This document shows, one piece after another, positions 48,061 to 59,733 of a DNA stretch of 64,000 nt. The stretch comes from Colias croceus (Eukaryota; Arthropoda; Insecta; Lepidoptera; Pieridae): the NCBI RefSeq assembly GCF_905220415.1, contig NC_059538.1, forward strand, positions 9,176,001 through 9,240,000, written 5' to 3'. The notes under the pieces were generated by a model. The model was not told the DNA's origin and ran no database searches. It worked only from the letters and a program-made list of their open reading frames with translations. Made by a program: the position numbers and the translations under genes. Within the stretch, counting starts at the first letter, position 1. Every line of letters starts with the position of its first letter.

Positions 48061-49367
48061 CACAGAACAGTAAGAACATAATAGAAGTGCTATAATGTCA
48101 TAATTTGTATGAAAACCAGTGTCGCCAAACCCACACATTTAAACCGATAGTTATACAGTACACTACAAGTAAACTATGCCTTTGATTGGACAGCTTAATT
48201 TGAGTAAAAACTGACTTAGGTTATAAATTAAGCATTTCAATATGTACCCTCACGCACGAGGTTACGGTTTATTTTAGTATAACATCCCTAGGTATATTAG
48301 CTGTTCTGTTTCTCTTTGCTCAGAAATTCCAAATTCGAAAACATTCAGCTATTCGACAACAGAGGGCGTTGGTTTTCAATACATATAACTTTGAACCACA
48401 ACACATAAAGATAAGGTTGAAATTTGTGTCACTCTAAATTAATGACATTAACTTGACATTAACCTGATGCTATGCTCTAAGGGATGTCAGCCTTGTTATC
48501 GATAATTCACAAATAAATTTATTTTTGTGCATTTTTTTTTCTTTCTATTATATGAGTATAGGATAATGTGTCACATTTTGGAGTATGTTTATTACTACTA
48601 AGTACGTCTTTTCATATTATTATATTTAAATAAAAAACGGAATAGAATAGTATAAATCTATATTTACAAAACAAACAGAAAATATGCATTATTTTAAATC
48701 TTGGAACTGCCGTAGGTTTGATGTATCGGTGGCCTTTGCTAGACTGCTTATTGCTGTTCGGCATCCAGTTAACTCGTCACGTTGCATTTATTATCCATTT
48801 CTCTTTTAAATTGGGCTCTTTCGAAAATCTATAAATAAATAGGACAAATGAAAGCTAAGGAAAAATAGAATAAAATTTAATATTTATAATGTTTGTCTTT
48901 TCGAAAGTATCGATACTGTCGATATGCGCCACATGCATCACTAATCCGACATTCGTTTGTTTATTGCAATAATATTCCAGAAAGTCTTGTTTGCTGTTCA
49001 ATCTATATAAGTGCTTATTTCTTATGGATTAAGGTTCATTTTGACTTAATGTTTTTATAAATTTTTGACAAATTACGACAAGCGAAGTTGTAACATAAAA
49101 TATATTTAAAATAAATTAAAATAAGACTTACCGATGGTATGAAATGCCTCGATTGCTGATATTATTTCGTCTGCTATCATTTTTCCACTCTAATACCGAA
49201 CAACACGCTCTAAATAATGAATAAATATGGAAATAAGGTTTGACAGTTGACAACCGACTCGAATATTTTTCTGCGCACAACTGAGAGCGAGTTAGGTGAT
49301 CTTACCTTACTAGTGACACGTGGGCCACGCCCACATCGCACTTCTATTATGTTCTTACTGTTCTGTG
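48061..49367. mobile_element. TIR transposon with THAP remnants, unit 2, inverted twin
   Basis: A 1307-bp element, nearly identical to unit 1 but in opposite orientation. It has the same 30-bp ends and its own 8-bp target duplication GTGGCAAC (48053-48060 and 49368-49375). On the minus strand the THAP-like piece is better preserved: FSKEPNLKEKWIINAT reads through near 48794-48829 before a stop, where unit 1 has a frameshift. Small indels (for example loss of AAACAAAAAGTAA) separate the two. The distinct duplications show two separate insertions 17 bp apart. Confidence 0.82.
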
Positions 49368-49375
49368 GTGGCAAC

Positions 49376-50219
49376 GCAGTAGGTACTGCCTGTGGTACTG
49401 CCATAAATTAAAATATTAAGTTGAATTCAGAACGATTGGACCGATTTTAAAGAAATTTTTCGTGTGTGGACGTAGGTGTAGAAAAAAACAGCCGTGGGAA
49501 GAAGCCAATATTACATAGAATAAATAATTCAGCTGATAAAATAATGTTTAGGTCCAGTGTAGATTTTATATTTTTATAAGAAAAAATAAAATATCATATT
49601 TTTATAAGTACAACGTCGTAATTTCAAAATATCTACTCTAGACTCTAGTCATAATAATATTATTGTATAATCTTAATAAAATATATTAGTTCGGTAAATT
49701 ATAATAAAAATCCATAAAAAAATGTAAATAAATTTATTCAATAGGTTTAGTTACTTAAAAATAAATAAAGTTGGCCCCAAAAGTTTATACGTCTATTAAA
49801 AGCACACTAATTACACTATGATATTTAAAAAAAGGCAATATTCACTTATCACTTACATTCTAACCGGTATTTATTCATTAAATTATACTGAAACTAAGTT
49901 AATTATATATATTTTCCTACGTATATAATACCAAACTAATATGTAATTTTAACCAGTGGCGTAGGCTATAATATAGTGACGCGCCTTTTCACTGTTACGC
50001 TTCTCCCCATATCGGTGAAAATATCGTAAATTACAATCAACGTCTAAAAAAAAGGACGACTAATATTAATTAGATATTTCATATTTTTATATTCGAAAAA
50101 AACTAGCGGGCCCCCTCAAATTTTTTATACATGGCCAACTATAATAAACACCCAGTTAGATTTTGTTAAGATCAAATAAATCTATTTTAATATGTTTCGA
50201 TCGTTATTAAAAATTAACT
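49376..50219. other. 3' flank of the beta-carbonic anhydrase gene
   Basis: AT-rich; should hold the carbonic anhydrase 3' untranslated region on the minus strand. No ORF, tRNA or clear repeat seen. Confidence 0.5.
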
Positions 50220-51944
50220 CTATGAGTAATATCTCCGCACTTCCGCTAGTATAGATTCATACGTCGATTCGTCGATGATAACAAACCGTTTTGCCCGTCT
50301 ACTAAAGTAATAAATGTCTCCAGTATAAATATCGAACCATAGCGCATGGATATGTAAGTCGTGTTTCTCTAAGCGTTTTTTCAGCATACCATATGACGCC
50401 ACATTTTGAAGCTGTTGTAGCGTATTTACCTGAAAAATATAATTTAGAACAGTTCCTATTACAATCATAGACGGCAATCACACAAAATTATTGTTGGATC
50501 AATCATTGCAAAGATTACTTGAGACAGTTTATCCTCGATGCAGAATTTGTTCTCAGGATCAATATACGCGACAAATTTTCGCTGAGGCGTTTCAGCTGTA
50601 AATAACATTGGTTTGTTGAAGTCGCCATTCATGTCTAAAAACTTTTGCAGGCTTGTATTTCCGTGAGTACAAAGCCATGACTTAAGGGGGGATATTCGCC
50701 GCTGTTCCTGAAAAAAAAATCAATATCCATAATAGGTATAATCTTTATAGCCTCTTCTGTTCATTTCTTTTTTGTTATTTCGTTACGAATTCCTCAAATA
50801 AAAAGGCCAAAGACTTACAATACTAGATTCTGTTTTGCTTTTTAATTTGTATAAGAGATTCATTGCTTTACAATCACTATGTCCGCAGACTATGACATGT
50901 CTGATATCGTTCATCATACATCCCAGTTCAAGTCCTGCTGGTTCACAACTAGTCATCTCATCTATAAAGCTTTGAGAATGAGGGACGAGATTACCGGCAT
51001 TTCTGACTGAAAATATTAACAATCAATTTAATTTAAAGTCGGAATGGTACAAAACGGTAACAATCAATATACCTAGTAGGTAACCTGCATTCTGCGGGTG
51101 TATAAAGTATAGGCCCTTTTAATATGTTTTTTTTTATTCACACAGCGCCATAATATAATCCCAAAATAGCTAAGTTATAAGTTGTTTGAAACAAACCACT
51201 AATTTTAAACTGCTCGGTTTATAATACGGAGAATTTTTCTGAAAGATGGCCAACCTACTGTTTGAAAGCCACCCAAGTCACGGGCAGCATACTATATAGA
51301 GACTACAGTACATAATAATTTACTACCATAATACTACATAATTAGGAAAATGATTTTAAATACAAACCGACAAACTTAAATACAAACCAACAAACATGTC
51401 GCCTACGCAAGTCTCTGTGAATCTTGTGGGTATCATTCTACTGTCCATGCAAGTGTAAAAAATTGCTTTAGGCTAAAAACATAAAAGGAAAATAAATAAG
51501 AATTAACTACAGAATTAACATTGTTATAAACACTGGTTTTAAAATTCTAAGCTGAAAACAAATTGTGATTGTTAAACTGAACTGTAAACGTCAAGTTGAT
51601 ATTCGATAACTGACACTGGAGTAAATATGTCAAAATCGTTTTTTTTTTTATTGTTGTATCGTTATGACATTAAATTGACATTTAAAATTTGCACCGAAAT
51701 CAAGGATTGCGAAATTAAATACCTAGGTAGGTACCTATTACCTACAATTTCTTCACACATTTTTGTTGGCAGTTTTAATTTGAAGCATAAAGGTAATTCA
51801 TATGCGTTTGTAAAATCACAATAAAAATTATTTAAGGTTAGTTCTACTTACAACAGGATTGTCTTTAACTTGTTCAAATTGCTTCACCATGCTTGCTCTG
51901 TCTAAAACTCGGTATCTCATAATACCTCTTAATATTCTATCCAT
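50220..51944 (-). CDS. CAHbeta: Beta-carbonic anhydrase
   Basis: Zinc enzyme interconverting CO2 and bicarbonate; in insects the beta class is usually mitochondrial. Five exons: 51852..51944, 51388..51472, 50819..51006, 50519..50707 and 50220..50429, total 765 nt, 254 residues, the standard insect length. The zinc ligands are C39 (YTCMDSRM), H102 and C105 (GHSDCKAM), with the catalytic dyad D41-R43 intact. The invariant VRNAGNLVP and EPAGLELG blocks are present. Splice phases all fit; the first acceptor (TTTTTAG) was preferred over a nearby TAAAG because only it keeps the PKAIFYTC frame. The start lies 338 bp from the divergent PTPA ATG. Confidence 0.95.
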
Positions 51945-52281
51945 TTTGTGTGCTAACTGAATTTATATCCCATCATTGGGCTGCCACTTCTATTTTAATT
52001 TCAAACGCGTGTATGTACATAATTAAAGCTGATTTTGACATTTGTGACCTTCATTACTAAAGCTTATCGGGCGAATGAAAACATTGGGAACAACATATTG
52101 TAAAACTGTAAAAATATGAACGCGTATTTTATGACGATTGCTTTATAGTAGGCTATGAGATAATAATAGTTGACAAAGGTGTAATAAATAATAAAATTGC
52201 TTAATTTTTTTGCTTCTTTTTTATATTGTTTTTTTGGTATGTTACTGTAAACAAATTATATAACATTTATTTTTCTTTTAG
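51945..52281. promoter_or_regulatory. Divergent promoter region carbonic anhydrase / PTPA
   Basis: 337 bp between the two start codons. It must contain both promoters and the 5' untranslated sequences. An acceptor-like TTTTCTTTTAG immediately before the PTPA ATG suggests that PTPA has a 5' untranslated exon within this spacer. No TATA in a convincing position. Confidence 0.55.
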
Positions 52282-53268
52282 ATGAATACAGAGAGTGTTA
52301 TTGGGGATGGAGCCACTTCTGAGAAGGTGACTCCATTACTTCCTATAAATCACCGTTTCTTGGAGCCTGAACGGGCTGTGAAATCCATAACTGATATGGC
52401 TATTTGGGAAAAATCAGAAGCTTACATGGAATACACAGGATTCATTGCTACTCTCAATGAAGCTATAAAAAGTAAACCTTTGTCAGTTGATTGTAAAATA
52501 TCAGAAAATATAACAAAATTTGGGCACATGTTAGATAAAATAAGTAATTTAATAAATGAGTTCCCACCAATAGAGCAGCCACAACGGTTTGGCAATAGTG
52601 CATTTCGTGACTGGTTGGCAAAAGTGAAGGTTAATTCTACACAGTATCTTCAGGATTCTCTAGATCCCAAACTGCATTTAGCTATACCAGAAATTAAGAT
52701 ATATTTGGAGGAAAGCTTTGGCAATGCCACCAGGATTGATTATGGTACAGGTCATGAGATGGCCTTTATTATGTTCTTATGTTGTCTTTACAAAATAGGT
52801 TCCCTCCAGAATGATGATCATGTTGCAACTGTCTTCATTTTGTTTAACAAATACCTTAATATTGCTAGAAAGTTGCAACAAACATACAGAATGGAGCCAG
52901 CCGGAAGTCACGGTGTTTGGAGTCTTGATGATTATCAATTTGTGCCTTTCATATGGGGTAGTTCCCAGCTGATTGAACAACCGAGAATATACCCGCCAGC
53001 TAAATTTCTAGAAGATGATATTATTGATAAATATTCAGATGATTATATGTTTCTATCTTGCATTAAGTATATAAAAGAAGTGAAAAAGGGACCTTTTGCC
53101 GAGCACTCAAATCAATTGTGGAGCATCAGTGCTGTCGGTTCATGGGCTAAAATAAATCAAGGTCTGATAAAAATGTATAAAAAGGAGGTACTAGCAAAGT
53201 TTCCTGTTATACAGCATGTATTATTTGGATCTCTTTTGCCCATACGTAGATTCCCTATCCAACATTGA
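52282..53268 (+). CDS. Ptpa: Serine/threonine-protein phosphatase 2A activator (PTPA)
   Basis: Peptidyl-prolyl isomerase-like ATPase that loads and activates the PP2A catalytic subunit. The coding region is one exon of 328 residues, the usual length. Conserved blocks: RFGNSAFRDWL (about 101), YGTGHEMAF (about 155), GSHGVWSLDDYQFVPFIWGS (about 211) and a C-terminal LPIRRFP. The ATG directly follows TTTTCTTTTAG, so a 5' untranslated intron is likely. AATAAA overlaps the region just after the stop (about 53273). The lack of coding introns is unusual beside its intron-rich neighbours, but the 5' acceptor argues against a retrocopy. Confidence 0.96.
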   Translation: MNTESVIGDGATSEKVTPLLPINHRFLEPERAVKSITDMAIWEKSEAYMEYTGFIATLNEAIKSKPLSVDCKISENITKFGHMLDKISNLINEFPPIEQPQRFGNSAFRDWLAKVKVNSTQYLQDSLDPKLHLAIPEIKIYLEESFGNATRIDYGTGHEMAFIMFLCCLYKIGSLQNDDHVATVFILFNKYLNIARKLQQTYRMEPAGSHGVWSLDDYQFVPFIWGSSQLIEQPRIYPPAKFLEDDIIDKYSDDYMFLSCIKYIKEVKKGPFAEHSNQLWSISAVGSWAKINQGLIKMYKKEVLAKFPVIQHVLFGSLLPIRRFPIQH

Positions 53269-53636
53269 TGATAAATAAAAGCCACTGTTGTATTCTATTT
53301 TTAATTTATTTACTGTAACATTTTATCTCATATTATTTATAATCAGTATTATAATAATACTTGTATTGATTTGATTTTTTATTTGAATCAAATTTTGTAA
53401 TCAAAATGTGATATTAATATAATTTCAGTTTAGGTGTTATTAAAATTGGTATTGCTAAGTCTGTAACTTAAATGTGAAGATATTTCCTACATGATTGTAG
53501 AATGTGGTTTTAATTTTTTTACCTTAATATTTATATGTAAAGATGAATTATTGATGAGTATGTAGGATTGTTACTTTCTAATAAAATTCTAAGACAATTA
53601 CTTTGGTTTTTTGTTTAATTTCCATTACTAGATATA

Positions 53637-54020
53637 CAGGGTGTCCCACTATCGGTATACTAAGCGCGAAGGGACTTGTAGTTTTGCATACACTGATCAC
53701 GTAAAAACATTTAAACAACAAAATTACGTCAAAAAATTTTGCTAAATTTTTCCATAAAATCCATGTTTTCTTCTCTAGCTTCGCGCAACTGGCATAATAT
53801 ACCACTTCGCTAATGTGAGCATTTTGTCTATAAAAACATAATCCACGTGCGGGTGGCAAATTTGAGTGTGTTGCTTGTTAGTAGTGCGCATAGAGTTTTA
53901 AGAATTCATGTATCCGAAAAAAATGCGTCTGAAATTTTATAAGTATTTTTTACGTACTCAGGCGTATGCAAAACTATAACCTCCTTTGAGCTTAGTATAC
54001 CGAAAGTGAAATACACCCTG
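53637..54020. repeat. Mariner-type MITE between PTPA and HIG1 gene 2
   Basis: 384 bp with TA on both flanks. The ends CAGGGTGTCCCACTATCGGT and the complement at the right share GGTATACTAAGC. No transposase. A fragment with the same end (CAGGGTGTCCCACTATTGGT) occurs at about 55465-55500. Confidence 0.82.
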
Positions 54021-54355
54021 TATACATGAATATTTCAAAATATTTAGTTATTTTATGTTTCAAGAAATGTTCTAAAAAATCTCTCGAAGTTTATTGTATA
54101 ATTAACACATTTATGTAGAAGTAACTAATTGTATTGAAACTTTCAAAAGTTTCACATTATTTCACATAAATGTTTGTATCACATATCAGTAAATGCATAC
54201 TTTAATTATTTCAAAACAATCAAGTGCTCTGTTCAAGCTTACTCTTACACCTCGTAATACAAAGCATATTCTAATACTTAGTATTTCACATGATATATCA
54301 ATAACTGTATAAATAAACTAGCTCAATAATTTATCTCTAAATTTATGCGTGCTCA

Positions 54356-55300
54356 TTAATGCTCAGTTCCTAAAACGCTTTCTTCGATTGCTTCTGGTTT
54401 CTTAGCAAAATGATTTCTGTAGAGCGTGTAAGCCATGCCAACAGTGAGAGCTCCGACAGCAGTTCCCTGTGCTATTACACGGAACTGCATGAGGAACACG
54501 CTGGTGCTCATTGCTCCACGATTTTTGTACGCGTAACCTCCATATCCCACAGCAGCAGCGAGACCAGCTAATCCTGTAAGTAAAAATTAAAAATTTATTT
54601 ACTTAGTTAAGAAACGCACCGGAAATCAAATTCTAACCTAGGGTTTACGCTCACGTTTATCAAGGAAGCGGTCAGCATTAGAAATAGTGCACCCTCATCG
54701 TTGTGCATCATATAAGAATAGTTTATAATTTTATTATATCTTACTCGTAACTCGTAAGGCCATCAACTAGTACCTTTTTTTAAGTGGGGAAATCTTGCAT
54801 AGATATCCACGGCCTCCGTGGGTTATGTCGGATTTCTACCGACCAAAACTCCACTGTGTTTCGTCAAGCCGCATCAAGGACAGGGCCACGGGTATATTCT
54901 GTAGAATTCGTCTGTGACCTATCCCACCCACCCATCAGATCAACTAGTACCTACATAATATTACTAATGAGTCTAGAGTCTCATACCTACATACAATGGT
55001 TAGATATGTCATATCACAGACTAATAATAATATACTACGTATACAAGTCATATGATACCACTTTCATGCAGGTATCGAAAGCAAAGCAGATACCAAAGTA
55101 CCTATTAAATGCTTGACTATATCATATCTATGTAATAAACTAAACAGCAGAAAAGCGAGCAGAAGAATCGAGGTAATAAATTAAACAACAGAAAAGCGAT
55201 ACGTACCGATTACCATAAAAGGCGACTCTTTGGATTTTCTTGCTAATCGTTCCTTGTGAGTTTCTTCTCTGTATTCGAAGTCTGGTCGTTCAAGGGCCAT
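54356..55300 (-). CDS. HIG1 domain family member 1 (paralogue 2)
   Basis: Second HIGD1-type mitochondrial membrane protein. Two exons, 55207..55300 and 54356..54573, 312 nt, 103 residues. MALERPDFEYREETHKERLA is followed by KSKESPFMVIG, two hydrophobic segments, YKNRGAMSTSVFLMQFRVIAQG-type hairpin residues, and a longer acidic C-terminus (KKPEAIEESVLGTEH) than paralogue 1. The intron is at the same place and phase, showing a gene duplication. Codon use is more GC-rich than in paralogue 1. A likely 5' untranslated exon lies near 56505-56640. Confidence 0.92.
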
Positions 55301-58300
55301 TGTGTATTCTGTAAATTCATAATTAATTAATATCAGTGCAACTCTCTTTTACGTGCGTACATATGTATATCGGTACCTATAGCTATAAACAGTTTACACG
55401 ATCGTATTTATCAAACTCTAGTCTATCTTTGTTTGTCCTAATAGGTACGCAAAAATATACAGCAGGGTGTCCCACTATTGGTATACTAAGCTCAATGCTG
55501 TGGAAATCCCCTATATAATATTTTAAATGCGAATATACTCTCTTTAAATCTGTTTGTCTGTTACTTCTTCGCGCACATCAGAACCGATATGGATGAAACG
55601 AAATCACTATCACTACATAAGTACATAGTATAAAACAAAGTCGCTTTCTCTGTCCCCTATGTCCCTTTGTATGCTTAAATCTTTAAAACTACGCAACGGA
55701 TTTTGATGCGGTTTTTTTAATAGATAGAGTCATTTAAGACAAAGGTTTTAGTATACAGGGTTACTTGTAAAACACCAGCAACCTCGCAGGACAAGATAGC
55801 TAACATCATAAGTAACAACAACTTATGTAAGTACATACGTAAAGCATATAATTATTTATTTATTTATCATTGAAACTCTAACAAACAATAAATATAGAAT
55901 ATCTACCTACATACCAAATTTAGACTTAAATCTGATATCAAATGATATTTGTACACCTATCAGTTATCTGTTTCATTCAGGCATAAAATTTTAACGTTTT
56001 TGTAATTTGTATGAATTTACTGCGTTCGGAGGCCCGGATTCGGAAAACGGATCAGGAAAACTGATATATGTATGTGGCCGGCCTAACAGTTGTGATTAGT
56101 AATAATTAATGATTATGGAAAAGGAAAGCTTACAAGATTAATAAAGAATCGGGAATTGATAAAGATGAGGAACACTTTTAAGTTTTAACAATTTAATATT
56201 TAACACATTACTTACGACCGTCTAGACTTATACCTACCGAGTTATCTACAGAAAGACTTGATTAGGTAGGTAGCTACTAGATAATTTTTAAGTGGTGACG
56301 CGGCTGACAATAATTGAGAATTCTCGCAACTGGGATTTTACAATGATACAGGAAGTTCTCTTATAAATATTAAATTATACGGTATACCTACCGATTGATC
56401 GAACTACGAGCGGCTTTTAAAAATACATTTTCTTTTATTTTCGTTATTTTTATAAAAACAATCTGCTTAAAAATTTTAAAAATAACAAATCATAAATATC
56501 TTACCTTGAAACGGAAGTATAACAGTAGTCAAGGTTAAATCAGATAAGCACGGGCCGACGCGACGTCACTATAATATCAATTCCAGTATATTACGCAACA
56601 CGTCTACAACACACGGTTATCAGCAGAGGACTGTAAAATTTGAACAGTGAGACGTGAGTTGGTAAGTTTATAAAATGAAAACCGGCCTCTGCAAACTTAT
56701 TCGCAAATCGCGAATGACGACTGTACCGAGCAGCGAGCTACTATAGTGAATCACAGGTGTCTGGTGTATTCTGTGACCTAGGGAAGCCCAGTCCGCATTG
56801 TTACAACAGATGAGGAAAATGAGTTGATAAAATAATTAATGTGCTCAGTAGGTTGCCAATAAGGTTTAAATTGGCTTACTTATCCTTCTATATTAATTTT
56901 TTATTTAGTACATAGGTACTTAAGTATAACCACGTATAACTTTCGTTCCTATTTCTTTTACAATTGAACTGAAGAACTTTACATTAGGTAGGTATGTACC
57001 TAGTTAGTTAGGACTGGTATATATTATTATGTTTTAGAAATTCCTTAAGTAGGTATATAATTTTTTACGGATTTTAACATTGACAACGTTTCCTATAGAG
57101 TCGTCTTAACATGGACATAAGTAGGTAGGTACATATTTTAAATAAATCATGTATCGTGTTCAAATTCCGTTAAAAAATATGTAACTTTAAAATATAATAT
57201 GGAATAAATTCTAGATGATATCAGATATGATTGGAATATCTATATGTAGCTAAGTTTATTTTGTTCAAATAAGTAAGATAAAAGTAAATACCGTTTTTTA
57301 CTGAAATTTAACCGTGGTTTAAAAAACCCTGTCGGTTACACCCTAATTTTCGATATTATATTTTTCGATATAATACCTATTAGGAATATCCGAAGTAGAA
57401 ACTATTTATATGACGATGTTCGTCATGTTCACTCTGCATTTGAGGAAAATTAATTAACGATGACTCATGCAGACGATGCAATACGATATACTATTGCGTC
57501 ATCATTGTTACGTTATTTTCAGTGTCTTCATTAACCGCAATATATTTGATGTTATGTACCTTTCTTAACTGAGATCCAGTCCTTCAGAAGTATTTTGCTA
57601 ATACACTGTATAAATATGTATCACGTCGCCCTTCAGAGGTCGTGTTTTTTTATTTCATTGTAAACATCTCTTAATTCAAAGATTTAATATATTATATACC
57701 TACCATCTATATTATTTATTACATAATATGTCGTAAATATGTAATATTTTATTGGTTTGGAGACGTAACTAGGTACCTAGTACCTACTAACTATATTCTA
57801 AAACGTTGAATCACTGATTTTTTTGCCTTTTTTATTGTAGTTAGTTAATACTGTATACGTACTTGGATATACAACTGTCTCACATAACGTCCATAACGAT
57901 AAAGCTTATGGACGTATATGTTAATATGTATATAAATAGGTAATTAAACTTCACTTGACTTTTATAAGGCTAAATTTATTTGAAGTAACCAGTATTAGCA
58001 ACTAATGATATAAAATCACAGACAATTGGCTTTACCATACATTATATTACATAACAATTAAAAAGGTAGATATTTATCAGGTCTTAAAATGTAACATTTT
58101 TATATATATACCTACCTATTTATTGTATGAAACATAAGAAAATAGTTTAGGTACCTACCTAATAAGAGTCCGCGCTAGCCGCTACCTCCACTAAATTTGT
58201 TAAAGAAGGTGCCATTTTTATCATTAGCACCAATATACATTTATTTACAGCCATTAATTATTGGTTATAAAATAAAGTTGCCTAAAGACTAGTGGAAGTA

Positions 58301-59347
58301 AAAATCGCGGAAAATAACGAACCCTTGAAACAAACAGTTAAAACAGATTAAAGTAATTTAGCATTAGATTCAACGAATCGAAACAGAATTCGGATGAGTG
58401 TACACTGTACATATACTTAATTTTATACGCCTTTAAAAATATAACAAGCAATAATTTGTACAATGAGATATGTGTTTGGGGTCGTATCTATAAACTAGAT
58501 CAAATCAATTTGGGAAGAGAGAGAAATAAAAATAAGTCAGAACAAAATTAGAAACGTTGTTACCATTGTTTACAATAAAAACATTCAGTGCTTAATAATA
58601 TTGAATGGATTGAATTGATAAAGATTAAATAGATTACCCCTTTGCAGCACAATGCTAAAATTTATAAAATATTTGCCATCTTTATAAGAAGCGCTGAAAC
58701 AGGTAAAACATTTATATAGGTTCACTCACTCAAAAGCAAAAAGTAACTCAATTTTTTCAATCATGCAATATATATATATATATACATATTATATTATTAA
58801 ATATAAAAAACTTTTTTTATTTAAAACTGTATTATTATATTATATTATACAAGATTAACAAATGGTTATAATTTATGACCTATTAAAATAAGAGACGATT
58901 AAAATTTAAAAATAACAAAGATCACACAATCGGTGGCTTTTAGTACTCTTTTACAGTTCCACAATTTTGGAGTCTTTCCGAATATATAACTTTATGAAAT
59001 ATTTTTCTTTTATCCAATTTATTTAATGGAATGCAGTAAAAATTTCTTAAATATTGATAACGTTACTAATAAATTTGCAAAGATTAATTCAACGAAATAA
59101 TATATTAAAATTTAAAACCAAATGAAAACTGATTTGGAAACACTCATTAATTTAAGGCATCAACTCACTTATTCTAAGTAGAGGCATAAATATCAATGCA
59201 CATTGGAGAGTAAATAAATGGTTTGCATATTAAATAGCCTCTACTCTACCCATACTTTAATATTATCATAAGAATGAGATAACAATCTTTGATAATGTTT
59301 CCTTTCATTCTTGTATCATCACTGATGTGTAATTTTCTTCCATCTCT
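55301..59347. other. Long non-coding region upstream of HIG1 gene 2 and downstream of RagA
   Basis: About 4 kb without a supported protein gene. Contents: a mariner-MITE end at 55465-55500; an interspersed repeat at about 55520-55765 (ACTACGCAACGGATTTTGAT, common in lepidopteran genomes); many TAGGTACCTACC-type short palindromic runs; and a TA microsatellite at about 58765-58785. On the minus strand, sequence ending CGTTTCAAG-GTAAG at about 56505 is a candidate first untranslated exon of HIG1 gene 2. Confidence 0.5.
56505..56640 (-). other. Candidate 5' untranslated exon and promoter of HIG1 gene 2
   Basis: On the minus strand, a moderately GC-rich block ends in a good donor (CAAG|GTAAGA, 56505 side), some 1.2 kb upstream of the first coding exon. 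No alternative coding start is seen. Supported only by the splice signal and composition. Confidence 0.35.
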
Positions 59348-59724
59348 AGGGTCAGCTCACACCAAGATATAGTACGACACGACGTGATATAGTTTGCAAG
59401 CAGAATGGACCTTGATTTCCATTGAAGAAGGTATTGGAAGGAAATATTTGAGGTTTGAAAGACACTGGGCAATGTTTCGAACAATGTAGTGCCAACATTT
59501 TTACACATAGAAAAAGACACTTCGACCTGTACCGGGTATAATCGTTTAGTTTGCACAAGCGATCTACTGCAGCAAATCATTTTAAACAAGAAATATCCAA
59601 CATTTTTAAACAATGAAAATTTCAAGGTCCTTCGAGTCACAATGATTGAATGCTGTTAAACTCAATTTCTTCAAGCATCCGTGCGTCTTGTCCGTCGCGT
59701 TATATTCCTGTGTGAACTGACCCT
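59348..59724. repeat. MITE in the RagA 3' untranslated region
   Basis: Terminal repeats AGGGTCAGCTCACAC at the left and GTGTGAACTGACCCT at the right, extending imperfectly for about 35 bp. The element is 377 bp and ends only 9 bp beyond the RagA stop codon, so it forms most of the proximal 3' untranslated region. Reading frames inside look spurious. Confidence 0.8.
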
Positions 59725-59733
59725 TAACGTGTC

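Noticed and set aside
53578..53859. 93-codon minus-strand ORF
   Set aside because: Overlaps a mariner-type MITE with no transposase motif.
59305..59640. 111-codon minus-strand ORF downstream of RagA
   Set aside because: Lies mostly inside the MITE and has no recognisable domain.
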